A stretch of DNA of 33,594 nucleotides. Origin: CAYXRK01 sp964467615. Lineage in GTDB: Bacteria; Hydrogenedentota; Hydrogenedentia; Hydrogenedentales; GCA-2746185. Under the pieces are notes generated by a model, which did no database searches, was not told the DNA's origin, and saw nothing but the letters and a program-made list of their open reading frames with translations. The position numbers and the translations under genes are program-made. The stretch lies in contig CAYXRK010000030.1 of the NCBI GenBank assembly GCA_964467615.1, positions 1 through 33,594 of the forward strand, read 5' to 3'. Position 1 is the first letter of the stretch. Each line of letters starts with the position of its first letter. Shown in pieces: positions 22,341 through 30,329 of the stretch.

Positions 22341-24668
22341 TCAGTAGTGACGTAAGGCCCCGTACCAATGACTGCCACCGTGGTCGAGGTGGAGCACGGG
22401 GAGTCCTTCGAGGCGGACCTCTTTTCCGAACCGGGCGATGATGTCCTCGGCGAACTTCATGTCCGCGCCCTCGAAGTGGTCGAGTTCCGGGTATTTGACG
22501 CGGTCGAAGCACGCGCGGCGTACGATCTGGAGGAACCCAACGGGTACGCCGCGGGCTTCGCGCTGGCGATACTCATACGCAGCGGCGGCGAGTTCCTCCC
22601 AATTGTCCCACGGCGTTTTTTCGCCGAGAAGGACCTGCCCCGTGACGCGCCAATCAAGCATGAGCCGGCCGTCCGGCGCGATGAAGTGGACGCGGTCGTC
22701 CTGTGTGTGGGCATCGGCGCGCGCGAAGGTCTCGGGATGAAGGCAAACATCCGAGTCCATCACGGCAACCCACTCGCCTGACGCCGAGCGAACGCCTTCG
22801 TTGATCATGAAGCCCTTCGCGGTGGCGTCGGCCTCGGAGAACGGCACGCGCACGACGCGCAGACTGGGGTACGCCGCCTCGACCGAGAGCAACAGGTCTT
22901 CGGTGGCATCGAGCCCGGGTACGTAGCAGACGACCACTTCGATCGAGGCCGTAGGGACGCCGCGTTGGTGCGCGATGCTGCGCAGCGTTGTTTGCAATCT
23001 GCGCGAGTATCGAGTTGACACGATAAGACAGGAATATTTGATGCCCACCGGCGCCGTTTTCGACTCGGCGGGATGCTCCCAAATTCGGATCGTATCGGTC
23101 ACGATTTCGCGGGAAATGTTCCAGATCGAGATGCGAATGGGCGGTTTGTCGCCGAGGCGTTGCGGCACGTAGTAGGCGCCCTCGAATTCGACCGGGCGCA
23201 CGGGTTTGCCGTCGCGCAAGAGCACGTAGTCGCCTTCGCGCGTCGCGTGTAGCACGAGGTCGTGGCGGTTCCCCAGCATGGGCGCGACGATCTTGCAGTG
23301 CCGGCCGACCGAAAACCCGATGTACTCGGCCATGCCGCCGCCAAACCCGAGGGCGACGGTGAACGGTATTCGCAGTTCAGGGAGTTCGTAACTGAGCTTT
23401 TCCGAGTTCGTGAGCGAGAACCACCGCAAGCCTCCTTCCATCAGGTCGCAGGCGGCGCCTTCCACGCCGTACTCCGTCGGCAGAATCCTGCGCGTGGGCT
23501 CGCTGTTCGCGACTAGCTGGTTTGCGTCGCGCGCGAGATCCAGCGCGGCTTCGCTTGGATTGGCTCGCGCGCGGTCGATGGCATCAAGATAGCGCACGCG
23601 GCGCGATGCAGACTTTCGAGTCGTGTCCGGGTCTTTGTGGTCGGAGGCCGCATTCCAGTCCGCGCCGGGAAAGATATTCTCGATACGAGTCAACTCGTAT
23701 TGCTCGAGTGGGCCCGAATTCACAAGCGACTCGTTCCCGCTGCTCGAACTGGACCGCGGAATCCGCGCGAGCGCCCTAGGGACGAGAGGAAACGACATCA
23801 ACCACACGCGGAACGCGCGCGCCCATGTGAACACAAACCACCAGGGCCGCTCGATGAGCCACGGCGCGAGACGCCCGCCATGCTTGTTGCGTTCCGCGGA
23901 AAAGAAACGAAGCAGTTCGAATTTGATCCGATACGGCGCGAGTGGAAACAGCGCGCACGCCAGTTCATAGCTCCGGCGTTCGTATTGATGGTGATCGCGG
24001 AAAAAGGCCGCGCCGCTGAGGGCGTGCGGACGAAGTTCCAGCGGCAGCGACCCAGCGGGCAGGTGCGTGATCGAGACGTCGATTTCGTGCTGGGAGAGCG
24101 CGCTCGTCCATGCAGCAAGACCCCGCACAAACGATTGAAAATCCGGATCGCGCGAATCGCCCTGCGTGTCGAATTCGGCGAACGGCGAAAGATTGACGAT
24201 GCGGACGTTACTGTCCGCCATTTCTTGTGCCCAAGCCTGAGCGTCCTCGTCGAGGGGAGGCAACAATTCGACGCGGGCCGGAAGGCCTGCGCCGTGACAC
24301 GCGTCGAGCCAGCGCCGCGCGGCGCCGAATTCATCGCCCGGGACGGACAGATAAACGTCGTACGGACGGTGCTCGTGAAACTTCGCGAAGTCGGTGAATA
24401 CGTGATCGGCCGCGCGTACGCGCAACGACGCGACGATTTGGTTGTCGTGCGCGAAACTGATGAGCTCGGGGAGGTAGTCGTACTCGGCGGGCGCGCACAC
24501 GAGATCGACTCGGTCGGTCTTGAACAACGTGCGCGACAGGCGCATCCACCGGCATACATCGGCCATTGGAAGTGACTGTCCTTGCGCGTTGTGCAGCGGG
24601 ACAATCCCACGATTGGGCGGCAGTGGATCCTCGAGTACGATCCACTCACCGCGCGCGTCCTCGGTCAT
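22341..24668 (-). CDS. Large glycosyltransferase (GT2 C-terminal domain) with an N-terminal barrel-like domain
   Basis: This 775-residue protein has a C-terminal domain (from about 543) that is GT-A: IKYSCLIVSTRYSRRLQTTL, VVVCYVPG, GFMINEGVRSASGEWVAVMDSDVCLHP with the DSD metal motif (638-640), and a GADMKFAEDI acceptor-type segment. The N-terminal ~300 residues alternate strands and helices like a radical-SAM partial barrel (LFKTDRVDLVCAPAEYDYLP, VYLSVPGDEFGAARRWLDAC, PARVELLPPLDEDAQAWA) but lack the CxxxCxxC cluster motif. The middle part is unassigned. It lies just after the ABC-2 permease on the same strand (13 bp between), so it is probably a polysaccharide-assembly enzyme working on an undecaprenyl or glycan substrate exported by that permease. 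The start is ATG 24668. A longer upstream frame would overlap the permease and has no family character. Confidence 0.8.
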   Translation of the reverse strand: MTEDARGEWIVLEDPLPPNRGIVPLHNAQGQSLPMADVCRWMRLSRTLFKTDRVDLVCAPAEYDYLPELISFAHDNQIVASLRVRAADHVFTDFAKFHEHRPYDVYLSVPGDEFGAARRWLDACHGAGLPARVELLPPLDEDAQAWAQEMADSNVRIVNLSPFAEFDTQGDSRDPDFQSFVRGLAAWTSALSQHEIDVSITHLPAGSLPLELRPHALSGAAFFRDHHQYERRSYELACALFPLAPYRIKFELLRFFSAERNKHGGRLAPWLIERPWWFVFTWARAFRVWLMSFPLVPRALARIPRSSSSSGNESLVNSGPLEQYELTRIENIFPGADWNAASDHKDPDTTRKSASRRVRYLDAIDRARANPSEAALDLARDANQLVANSEPTRRILPTEYGVEGAACDLMEGGLRWFSLTNSEKLSYELPELRIPFTVALGFGGGMAEYIGFSVGRHCKIVAPMLGNRHDLVLHATREGDYVLLRDGKPVRPVEFEGAYYVPQRLGDKPPIRISIWNISREIVTDTIRIWEHPAESKTAPVGIKYSCLIVSTRYSRRLQTTLRSIAHQRGVPTASIEVVVCYVPGLDATEDLLLSVEAAYPSLRVVRVPFSEADATAKGFMINEGVRSASGEWVAVMDSDVCLHPETFARADAHTQDDRVHFIAPDGRLMLDWRVTGQVLLGEKTPWDNWEELAAAAYEYRQREARGVPVGFLQIVRRACFDRVKYPELDHFEGADMKFAEDIIARFGKEVRLEGLPVLHLDHGGSHWYGALRHY

Positions 24669-24681
24669 CGGTCGAACTTGC

Positions 24682-25524
24682 TCACAGGTAGTCGGCCAGC
24701 GTGCTCGCGCTCCGCCGGAATACCCAGACGCCGAGCGCGACTGCGACCGCAGCGGCGCACGCGGGCCAGAGAAGGCCGGTGACGGCAATGGGATCGCCGA
24801 ACAATGCGGCACGGTACGCCGTAACGAGTCCGGCCATAGGGTTGGCGAGATAGAGATTGAACAACGCGGGCGACAGGTTTTCGCGGGCGAGACCGATGGG
24901 ATAAAAAACCGGCGTGACGTAGAAGCCGAACGCGACGGCGACCTCGACGACGTACTTCACGTCTCGGAAGCGGGCGTTTAGCGCCGAGAAAAGCAGACCG
25001 AGACCGGCCGCGAGCGCAAACTCGAGCACGAAGATCGGCGCGAACCAGGCGATGCCCGGGCCAATACGTCCGCCGAAAATGAGATGCGCGATCAGCAACA
25101 ACACCACGCCGACGAGAAAATTCACGGCCCAGTCGAAGGTTGACGCGAGGGGGACAACCTCACGAGGAAAGTAGACCTTCTTAATCAAGTCGCGGTTATC
25201 GACCAATGAATTTGTGGCCGAATTGAGGGACTGCGAGAAGAACTGCCACGGAATCAGCGCGCACAGCAGAAAGACGGGATACGGTTGGCCGCCGGTATCC
25301 ATGCCGATGCGCGGGCCGAGAATGTACCCGAAGACGAGCGTGAGGATGCCGACCATGAGGAGCGGGTGCAGCACGGCCCAGAAAAACCCGAGCGCGGCGA
25401 CGCGATAGCGTACGCGCAACTCCTTCGACACGAGGCCGAGCAGCAATTCGCGCGCGCGGATCAAGTCGCGCGGCAGACCGCGGATGCTGCCCGAGTCGGC
25501 GGCGGTATAGAATGCTTCGTGCAT
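24682..25524 (-). CDS. ABC-2 type polysaccharide export permease (Wzm/TagG-like)
   Basis: This 280-residue inner-membrane permease has six hydrophobic spans: GFFWAVLHPLLMVGILTLVF, YPVFLLCALIPWQFFSQSL, AVNFLVGVVLLLIAHLIFG, IFVLEFALAAGLGLLFSALN, VEVAVAFGFYVTPVFYPIGL, and a last one ending in a charged tail. The loop LVDNRDLIKKVYFPREVVPLAS is the conserved cytoplasmic signature of the Wzm/TagG/RfbA family, which exports O-antigen or teichoic-acid-type glycans with an ATP-binding partner (Wzt/TagH). No ATP-binding gene occurs in this window. It starts at ATG 25524 with a TATACT box 40 nt upstream on the minus strand. The gene is divergent from the GT4 gene. Confidence 0.88.
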   Translation of the reverse strand: MHEAFYTAADSGSIRGLPRDLIRARELLLGLVSKELRVRYRVAALGFFWAVLHPLLMVGILTLVFGYILGPRIGMDTGGQPYPVFLLCALIPWQFFSQSLNSATNSLVDNRDLIKKVYFPREVVPLASTFDWAVNFLVGVVLLLIAHLIFGGRIGPGIAWFAPIFVLEFALAAGLGLLFSALNARFRDVKYVVEVAVAFGFYVTPVFYPIGLARENLSPALFNLYLANPMAGLVTAYRAALFGDPIAVTGLLWPACAAAVAVALGVWVFRRSASTLADYL

Positions 25525-25563
25525 GTGTAGATGATTGGCGTCAAACGAGTTAGCGCGGGCGAA

Positions 25564-25569
25564 AGTATA
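25564..25569 (-). promoter_or_regulatory. -10 box TATACT (minus strand) upstream of the permease
   Basis: On the minus strand TATACT ends 40 nt before the permease ATG. A poor -35-like TTCGGT is 17 bp further upstream (25587-25592). Together with the divergent start of the GT4 gene at 25604 this makes a compact intergenic promoter region of about 80 bp. Confidence 0.4.
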
Positions 25570-25603
25570 GCATCCGCACCATCGAGACCGAACGCAGCAC
25601 CGA

Positions 25604-26836
25604 ATGAAAATCGCCTTCGTTGACCTCCTGTTCTCCTGGCCGCCCAACGGCGGCGCGGACGTGGACCTTTATCACACCGTCCAGGAATTACAGCGGTTGG
25701 GGCACGAGGTCCGAGTCTTCGTCGCGGGCTACGAGAAGAATTGGGAACGCGGCAATGTGGATGTGGACGCGATGCCGTTTCCGGTCACGCTGCTCGAATT
25801 CACGACGCTCTCCCTCAATGGGCCTTCGATGGGACAGCGCTTTCGCGAGGCGGTGGATGCCTGGCGGCCGGAGGCGGTGTTTCTGGGTGACGGATTTTTT
25901 CTGAAGCCTTGGGTGATTGATGCGCTCGCGCATTACCCGATCGCCGCGCGGTTCTATGCCTACGAGATTCCGTGCATTCGTGACTTGCTGCTGTTCAAAA
26001 ACGGGGCCCCCTGTCCCAACAATTACCTGCGCACCCCCGATGAATGCCGGACGTGCGCCGCGGCGGGGATGAAGGACGTCATCCGTCGTTGGAGGTTGCT
26101 GACGTGGCAACACGAGTTTCTGGTCTCGGGCGCGTTCCTGCCGGGGTATCACCAACGGCTGGTCGAAAGTCTGCGCAAGGTGTGGTGCGCCATCGTGTAC
26201 AACGAATTGCAGCGCAGCCATCTGGCTGGCGTCATCGACAACGTGCACATCGTGCCGGGCGGCGTGAACGCGAGTGACTATTCCTATACACCGCCGACGG
26301 TGCGGGCGAACTCGGACAAAAAAGTCATCTTCATGGCGGGGCGCACCGAGGATCCGATGAAAGGTCTGACGGTGTTGCTCGAAGCGGGGGAGAAGCTCGC
26401 GAAGCACCGAAGCGACTTCATGATACAAGCGACGCACACGGACCACACGCTGAATCGCGAGTGGTTCGCGGCGGTGGGTTGGCATTCGCACGTCGGCGTG
26501 AAGCGGTTCTATCAAGAGTCCGACATTTGCGTTGTGCCGTCAGTTTGGGAAGAGCCGTTCGGGCTCGTGGCCGTCGAGGCGATGGCGTCGGGGCGGCCGG
26601 TGTGCGCGAGCCGCGTGGGCGGATTGCAAACGATTGTCGAGGACGGCCGAACGGGGTTCGTGTTCGATCGCGGCGATTCGGGCGCGTTGGCGGCGGCGCT
26701 CGAGCGGTTGCTGGACGATGCGGCGTTGCGCGACGAGATGGGCCGCGCGGGCCGGGCACGCGTCGAAGAACGCTACGACTGGGCGCGTGTGGTCGAGGCG
26801 CACTATCCCGCGATCCTCGAGGTGCTCGCGCAATGA
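25604..26836 (+). CDS. Glycosyltransferase family 4 (GT-B fold)
   Basis: This 410-residue GT-B enzyme has the N-terminal loop PPNGGADVDLYHTVQEL, where the GGA(E/D) substrate motif is usual. The C-terminal donor site has EEPFGLVAVEAMASGRPVCA (the EX7E pattern) and GGLQTIVEDGRTGFVFDRGD. It transfers a nucleotide-activated sugar in a cytoplasmic step. The donor sugar cannot be told. A Cys-rich insert (APCPNNYLRTPDECRTCAAAG) could bind a metal or be structural. It ends in an ATGA overlap with the next small gene, so the two are cotranscribed. With the permease and GT2 on the other strand this forms a surface-polysaccharide locus. Confidence 0.9.
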   Translation: MKIAFVDLLFSWPPNGGADVDLYHTVQELQRLGHEVRVFVAGYEKNWERGNVDVDAMPFPVTLLEFTTLSLNGPSMGQRFREAVDAWRPEAVFLGDGFFLKPWVIDALAHYPIAARFYAYEIPCIRDLLLFKNGAPCPNNYLRTPDECRTCAAAGMKDVIRRWRLLTWQHEFLVSGAFLPGYHQRLVESLRKVWCAIVYNELQRSHLAGVIDNVHIVPGGVNASDYSYTPPTVRANSDKKVIFMAGRTEDPMKGLTVLLEAGEKLAKHRSDFMIQATHTDHTLNREWFAAVGWHSHVGVKRFYQESDICVVPSVWEEPFGLVAVEAMASGRPVCASRVGGLQTIVEDGRTGFVFDRGDSGALAAALERLLDDAALRDEMGRAGRARVEERYDWARVVEAHYPAILEVLAQ

Positions 26837-27309
26837 GCGGCGCGATACCGACAGTCGGCGTGTTCTACAGCCGCGGGCCGCATCTCATTCGCACGTTGCA
26901 GAAGATGCGCGAACGGTTTCCACAGGCACGCATTGTTGCGTATCTGCCGAAAGGGTTTCCCGTATCGGCGGAGATTGGGGCCGCTGCGGACGAGATCGTG
27001 CACACGGAGCTGACGAATTACTCGCCGGCCGATCTCGCTGCGTGTACGCGGCTCGTTCGCGAGTTTCGATCGCGAAGGTTCGCCGCGTTCGTGATTATGT
27101 TCGACAGCGTGCAACTCAAAACGCTGAGCGCGCTGAGCGGAGCGCGCACGCGTTTGTGCTGCATGCCGCAGGGACGCGTGGTCGAACTTCGCGCACCGAT
27201 ACCAATCATATTTCTCGAAGAGATACTGCGGCGCACGGTCGGCGCGGCGGTCTACTTCGTCGTCGCGGCGGCCGTGCGGCTGACGAAGGTCGGCGAACCG
27301 CGTATTTAA
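26833..27309 (+). CDS. Small GT-locus protein of unknown function (158 aa)
   Basis: The start is ATG 26833, in the ATGA overlap with the GT4 stop, so it is translationally coupled. The 158-residue product reads like a truncated Rossmann/GT-B half: VGVFYSRGPHLIRTLQKMRE, ARIVAYLPKG, ADEIVHTELTNYSPADL, FAAFVIMFDSVQLKTLSALS and TRLCCMPQGRVVEL. A C-terminal hydrophobic stretch (VGAAVYFVVAAAVRL) may sit on the membrane. GT9-like heptosyltransferases show the same N-terminal pattern, but no catalytic residue is identifiable. Its stop (TAA, 27307-27309) overlaps the convergent rbsK stop in the shared TTAA at 27306-27309. A helper role in the glycan pathway is inferred from its position. Confidence 0.68.
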   Translation: MSGAIPTVGVFYSRGPHLIRTLQKMRERFPQARIVAYLPKGFPVSAEIGAAADEIVHTELTNYSPADLAACTRLVREFRSRRFAAFVIMFDSVQLKTLSALSGARTRLCCMPQGRVVELRAPIPIIFLEEILRRTVGAAVYFVVAAAVRLTKVGEPRI

Positions 27310-28217
27310 GCGCGTTCGCGGAGGAAGGCTTCGACTTCGTGCAAGCGCGGCATGGCGGATTGAGTGCCGGAGCGCATCGCCGCTAATGCGCCCGCGGCGT
27401 TTGCGAATCGAACCGCATCGACGAGCGGGACTTGACCGAGCCGCAACGCCAACGCGGTGGTGAACGCGTCTCCCGCGGCGACGGTGTCTACTGCTTCGAT
27501 ATCGAACGCAGGCGCGTGATGTTCCTCGTGACCGAGGTAGTACGCTCCGCGCGCGCCCAACTTCAGCACCACTTCGCGGCAGCCGGCGTTACGGAGCGTC
27601 GCCGCCGCAGCCTTGGCGTCCTCTACCGTGTGGATATCGATCCCCGTGAGCGCGTGCGTTTCGGTCTCGTTTGGCGAGATCACGTCCGCCTTCGCGAGCA
27701 ACTCTAGCGGCACATCGCGCGGCGGTCCTGCATCGAGTATCGAGCGGGTCGTCGTTTTCCGAGCCATGTCCAGCGCCGCTTCAATCGCTTCCGTTGCGAT
27801 CTCGAGTTGGATCAACATTGCATCCGCCTGTTCGAATACCTCCCTCGACTTCTCGATATGCGCGCGAGACAATTCCAAATTCGCGCCGGGCACGACAACA
27901 ATCGTGTTCTGGCCGCTCGCATCGACTTGAATCATCGCGATCCCAGTCGGTACCGATGCGTGCCGCACGACGCGCGAGGTGTCGATGCCCTCGGCGTTGA
28001 GCGACGCGAGCAGCGCGTCGCCGAACGCGTCGGCCCCGACGCATCCGATGAACGCGACCTCAGCGCCGAGACGCGCCGCGGCCACAGCCTGGTTTGCGCC
28101 TTTGCCGCCGGGCACCGTCACGAACGATTCGCCGAGGAGCGATTCGCCTGGCCGTGGACAACGCGGCACGCGCGCGACGAGGTCCATGTTCGCGCTTCCG
28201 ACGACGACGATGTTCAC
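27306..28217 (-). CDS. rbsK: Ribokinase (PfkB-family sugar kinase)
   Basis: This 303-residue cytoplasmic kinase phosphorylates D-ribose to ribose-5-phosphate with ATP. It has the start VNIVVVGSANMDLVARVPRCP, the ribose-binding PGGKGANQAVAAARLGA, and the PfkB C-terminal signature DTVAAGDAFTTALAL with the catalytic Asp. The length is close to the E. coli enzyme (309). The start is GTG 28217, preceded by GGGAGA at good spacing; a TTG nine bases upstream is possible. A two-hairpin repeat sits just upstream at 28243-28285. No ribose transporter or lacI-type regulator is adjacent, so its sugar source is not evident. Assignment to ribose rather than another PfkB substrate is probable. Confidence 0.9.
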   Translation of the reverse strand: MNIVVVGSANMDLVARVPRCPRPGESLLGESFVTVPGGKGANQAVAAARLGAEVAFIGCVGADAFGDALLASLNAEGIDTSRVVRHASVPTGIAMIQVDASGQNTIVVVPGANLELSRAHIEKSREVFEQADAMLIQLEIATEAIEAALDMARKTTTRSILDAGPPRDVPLELLAKADVISPNETETHALTGIDIHTVEDAKAAAATLRNAGCREVVLKLGARGAYYLGHEEHHAPAFDIEAVDTVAAGDAFTTALALRLGQVPLVDAVRFANAAGALAAMRSGTQSAMPRLHEVEAFLRERA

Positions 28218-28242
28218 TTGGTCCAATCTCCCGCGTTGTATC

Positions 28243-28285
28243 GCCGGCATCCCTGCCGGCACCCACATGCCGCCAGGATGGCGGC
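28243..28285. repeat. REP-like double hairpin between TfoX-N and rbsK genes
   Basis: Two adjacent perfect hairpins are visible: GCCGGCA-TCCC-TGCCGGC (28243-28260) and GCCGCCA-GGA-TGGCGGC (28269-28285). Both have 7-bp stems. The design (GC-rich stems, short purine-type loops, paired) matches the pair at 32694-32735. It is consistent with a dispersed REP/BIME-like element that may also terminate the minus-strand upstream transcript. Confidence 0.6.
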
Positions 28286-28296
28286 GGTACGATGCG

Positions 28297-28617
28297 TTAG
28301 GCGTTCAACACCGCGTCGATCGCTTCTTCGGCGAGCGCGACAAACGCCGCCGCGTCGTCGATGGTCTCGGCTGGGACTTCGTAGTACGCCTTCAACGTCT
28401 GCTTCGCATTCGGCTGAAACGGCGCGCTGCCCCAATCGAGGTACTTCTGCCGCGTGAGCTCGTTCGTCTTGAAGTAGAGCGCGCCGCGGAAGACGATGCC
28501 AAAAAACGTCGAGCCGCAATACAGGCCGTAGCCGCCGAACATCGAGCGGTGCGCGATGCCGTCCAACTCGCCCAACTGATCGCAGACGAATTCGACGAAG
28601 GAATCGTCCTCTTTCAC
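28297..28617 (-). CDS. TfoX N-terminal-domain protein
   Basis: This 106-residue protein consists of a TfoX-N domain alone: SFVEFVCDQLGELDGIAHRS, MFGGYGLYCGSTFFGIVFRG and ALYFKTNELTRQKYLDWGSA are the typical strands and helix. In gamma-proteobacteria TfoX/Sxy regulates competence, but single-domain TfoX-N proteins in other phyla have unknown roles. The start is GTG 28617, directly after the TAG stop (28618-28620) of the peroxidase gene upstream on the minus strand. This indicates an operon in the order grpB, gpx, tfoX-N. No competence genes are near. Confidence 0.85.
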   Translation of the reverse strand: MKEDDSFVEFVCDQLGELDGIAHRSMFGGYGLYCGSTFFGIVFRGALYFKTNELTRQKYLDWGSAPFQPNAKQTLKAYYEVPAETIDDAAAFVALAEEAIDAVLNA

Positions 28618-29181
28618 CTAGGCCCCCTTGGCAAGCTCTTCTTCGATGACCTCGACGACGCGCGAATCGTCCGGCCGCACGGCGGGTTCGGCGCGCGCGG
28701 CGACGCGGCCATCGCGCCCGACGACGAACTTGGTGAAGTTCCACACAATTTCGCCGCCAAGCGCGCCGTTTTTTTCTTTCGACGTGAGGTCGCGATAGAG
28801 CGGCGGCGCGGCATCGCCCGTGACGGTGATTTTCGAGAAGAGGTCGAACGCGACGTTGAACTTTGTCGAGCAGAACTCGCGGATTTGTTCGTTCGAGCCG
28901 GGCTCCTGGCCCATGAAATCATTTGCCGGAAAGCCCAGCACGGCGAAGCCCTTGTCCTTGTATTTCTCGTGCAGCGCCTCGAGCTGTTCGTACTGCGGCG
29001 TGAACCCGCACTTCGATGCGACGTTGACGATCATCAACACCTTGCCTTTGTAGTCGTCCGTCTTCGCGTCGGTGTTGTCGATGCGCTTGACGCGATGGCC
29101 CAGCACGCTCGCGCCGCGCCCGCGCCGCACTTTTTTCCCGGCGCCCGTCGCCACGCCAGCCAGCAGTTTAAGGATTCCCAT
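28618..29181 (-). CDS. Glutathione-peroxidase-family thiol peroxidase
   Basis: This 187-residue peroxidase of the GPx superfamily has a Cys (not Sec) active site: NVASKCGFTPQY with C58, the catalytic Gln in GQEPGSNEQI, and Trp in WNFTKF. A second Cys, C104 in REFCSTKF, sits where the resolving Cys of thioredoxin-dependent GPx lies, so reduction by thioredoxin is likely. The usual FPCNQF Cys is Ala (FPANDF). The N-terminal ~25 residues (GILKLLAGVATGAGKKVRRG) form a basic, slightly hydrophobic extension without a clear cleavage site. It overlaps the grpB gene by 14 bp and abuts the tfoX-N gene, so all three are probably one operon. It detoxifies H2O2 and lipid hydroperoxides. Confidence 0.9.
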   Translation of the reverse strand: MGILKLLAGVATGAGKKVRRGRGASVLGHRVKRIDNTDAKTDDYKGKVLMIVNVASKCGFTPQYEQLEALHEKYKDKGFAVLGFPANDFMGQEPGSNEQIREFCSTKFNVAFDLFSKITVTGDAAPPLYRDLTSKEKNGALGGEIVWNFTKFVVGRDGRVAARAEPAVRPDDSRVVEVIEEELAKGA

Positions 29182-29752
29182 CGTTCGCCCTTTCCATTTC
29201 CCGGCTCGGCAGGAGCCTCGCCCTCCCCGATTCGCGCCATGCGCGCGCCTTCGCTTCGATGCCCCGAATGAAGTCCGTCTTCGCCTCATTATACGTAAGC
29301 GAATCGTCCGGATACTTCGCGGCGAGCGCGCGCTTGAGCGCGGCATACGCCTCCGCGTCGGCGGGGTGCGCGCGCAAATAGTCGCGGAAATCGAGCATCC
29401 GGATCGCGTCGCCGTTGTCCGCCTCGAACGCGTGGACATGGATCAGGCGGACGCCGTTTTCCTCGCGGACGAAGTAGCGCCGGCCCGCCAGGCCGTACTC
29501 ACCCTTCGCAACGTATCCGAGCGCGGTCATCCCCGTGTTCACTTCGTCCACCTCCGCAATCGAGCGGATGAGCGGCATCATGTCGACGATCGGCTTCGCG
29601 GCGAGACCGGGCACAGCCGTGCTGCCGACGTGCTCGATTGCGAGCAGGCTACCGCCGAACGCGGGCGCGATCCGAGCGGCCTCCGAGCGGAACACGGCAG
29701 GCCACGCAGAGTCGTACGGAACGATTTCGACGGCAAACTTTTCGAATTGCAT
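29168..29752 (-). CDS. GrpB-family nucleotidyltransferase-like protein
   Basis: This 194-residue protein has the GrpB/UPF0157 pattern: VEIVPYDSAWPAVFRSEAAR, AIEHVGSTAVPGLAAKPIVD, where the HxGSTAVxG and KPxxD parts resemble a nucleotidyltransferase active site, and GRRYFVREENGVRLIHVHAF, LDFRDYLRAHP. Biochemical function is unknown, although GrpB domains are sometimes fused to dephospho-CoA kinase. The start is uncertain: ATG 29752 begins the conserved part, and a longer version would start at 29767 or 29785. It is the first gene of the three-gene minus-strand operon. No strong ribosome site is seen. Confidence 0.85.
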   Translation of the reverse strand: MQFEKFAVEIVPYDSAWPAVFRSEAARIAPAFGGSLLAIEHVGSTAVPGLAAKPIVDMMPLIRSIAEVDEVNTGMTALGYVAKGEYGLAGRRYFVREENGVRLIHVHAFEADNGDAIRMLDFRDYLRAHPADAEAYAALKRALAAKYPDDSLTYNEAKTDFIRGIEAKARAWRESGRARLLPSREMERANDGNP

Positions 29753-29785
29753 GGGCGGGTTTGGCATCAATCTGTTGTGAACCAC

Positions 29786-30075
29786 GCTAAACTGAGAATA
29801 CTGTATCCCAGCAGTCGGCGTCCTCAGAAACTGGCCTAAATGCTAACGTGGAGAAACAACCCTCTCCGGAATTTCGAGTTTTTTGGAACACAGAACTGTG
29901 GCAAAGAGACCACAATCCGTAGTACCGAAAAAAGTGCCCCCTATATATATGTCCAAACGTGTTGACCTTTTTTTGAAAAAAGATGGCGTATTTGTTGGAC
30001 GAAACGTCGATTTACGAAGGTGGATGCTGCTGCGCAGGTACGGTAATAGGGCGAAAAACTTGAACAACACACACC
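29786..30075. other. Intergenic stretch without a supported gene
   Basis: This is AT-richer than the region. It contains the run CTATATATATG (about 29941-29951), a T7 run followed by GAAAAAAG, and short open frames on both strands. None has a ribosome site, a conserved-looking motif or coding-like codon use. It could hold the grpB promoter (minus strand) and remnants of a decayed gene. I see nothing further. Confidence 0.4.
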
Positions 30076-30329
30076 TGCCGCAACGCGGCTATCTAATCGT
30101 AGCCCAGGGTTGGTGAGCCGCAGGCGAGCCTACCCTGGGTTCTGGCCCCACCCCAACACTACGCTGAAGGCGTTACATAAAAACCCGGTGATGTTCGGCA
30201 TCACATGTGTTAGATACCGCCTTCAGCGGAGGAACGTGGCGGGGCGCGTCACACCCAGGGTAGGTCCGCGCTGCGTTGCACTTCGCGCGGCCCAACCCTG
30301 GGCTACGAATAGATTGCCCCGTTGGGGCA
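30076..30329. repeat. 254-bp imperfect palindrome with 38-bp terminal inverted repeats (MITE-like)
   Basis: The left arm (30076-30113) and the reverse complement of the right arm (30292-30329) share 34 of 38 positions by my count, including a perfect 16-nt block (CGTAGCCCAGGGTTGG). Inside are two further inverted pairs, CCTACCCTGGGT (30129-30140 / 30253-30264) and CGCTGAAGGCG (30162-30172 / 30218-30228). The whole element can therefore fold on itself around position 30196-30202. Each arm starts with its own small hairpin (GCCGC-AAC-GCGGC on the left, GCCCC-AAC-GGGGC on the right). No protein is encoded. It is probably a non-autonomous mobile element of the kind scattered in planctomycete-like genomes. 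Confidence 0.7.

Noticed and set aside
29883..30116. Short plus-strand frame (MEHRTVAKRP...) and a minus-strand frame over the same bases
   Set aside because: Neither has a ribosome site or recognisable motif. The end of the first runs into the palindromic repeat.
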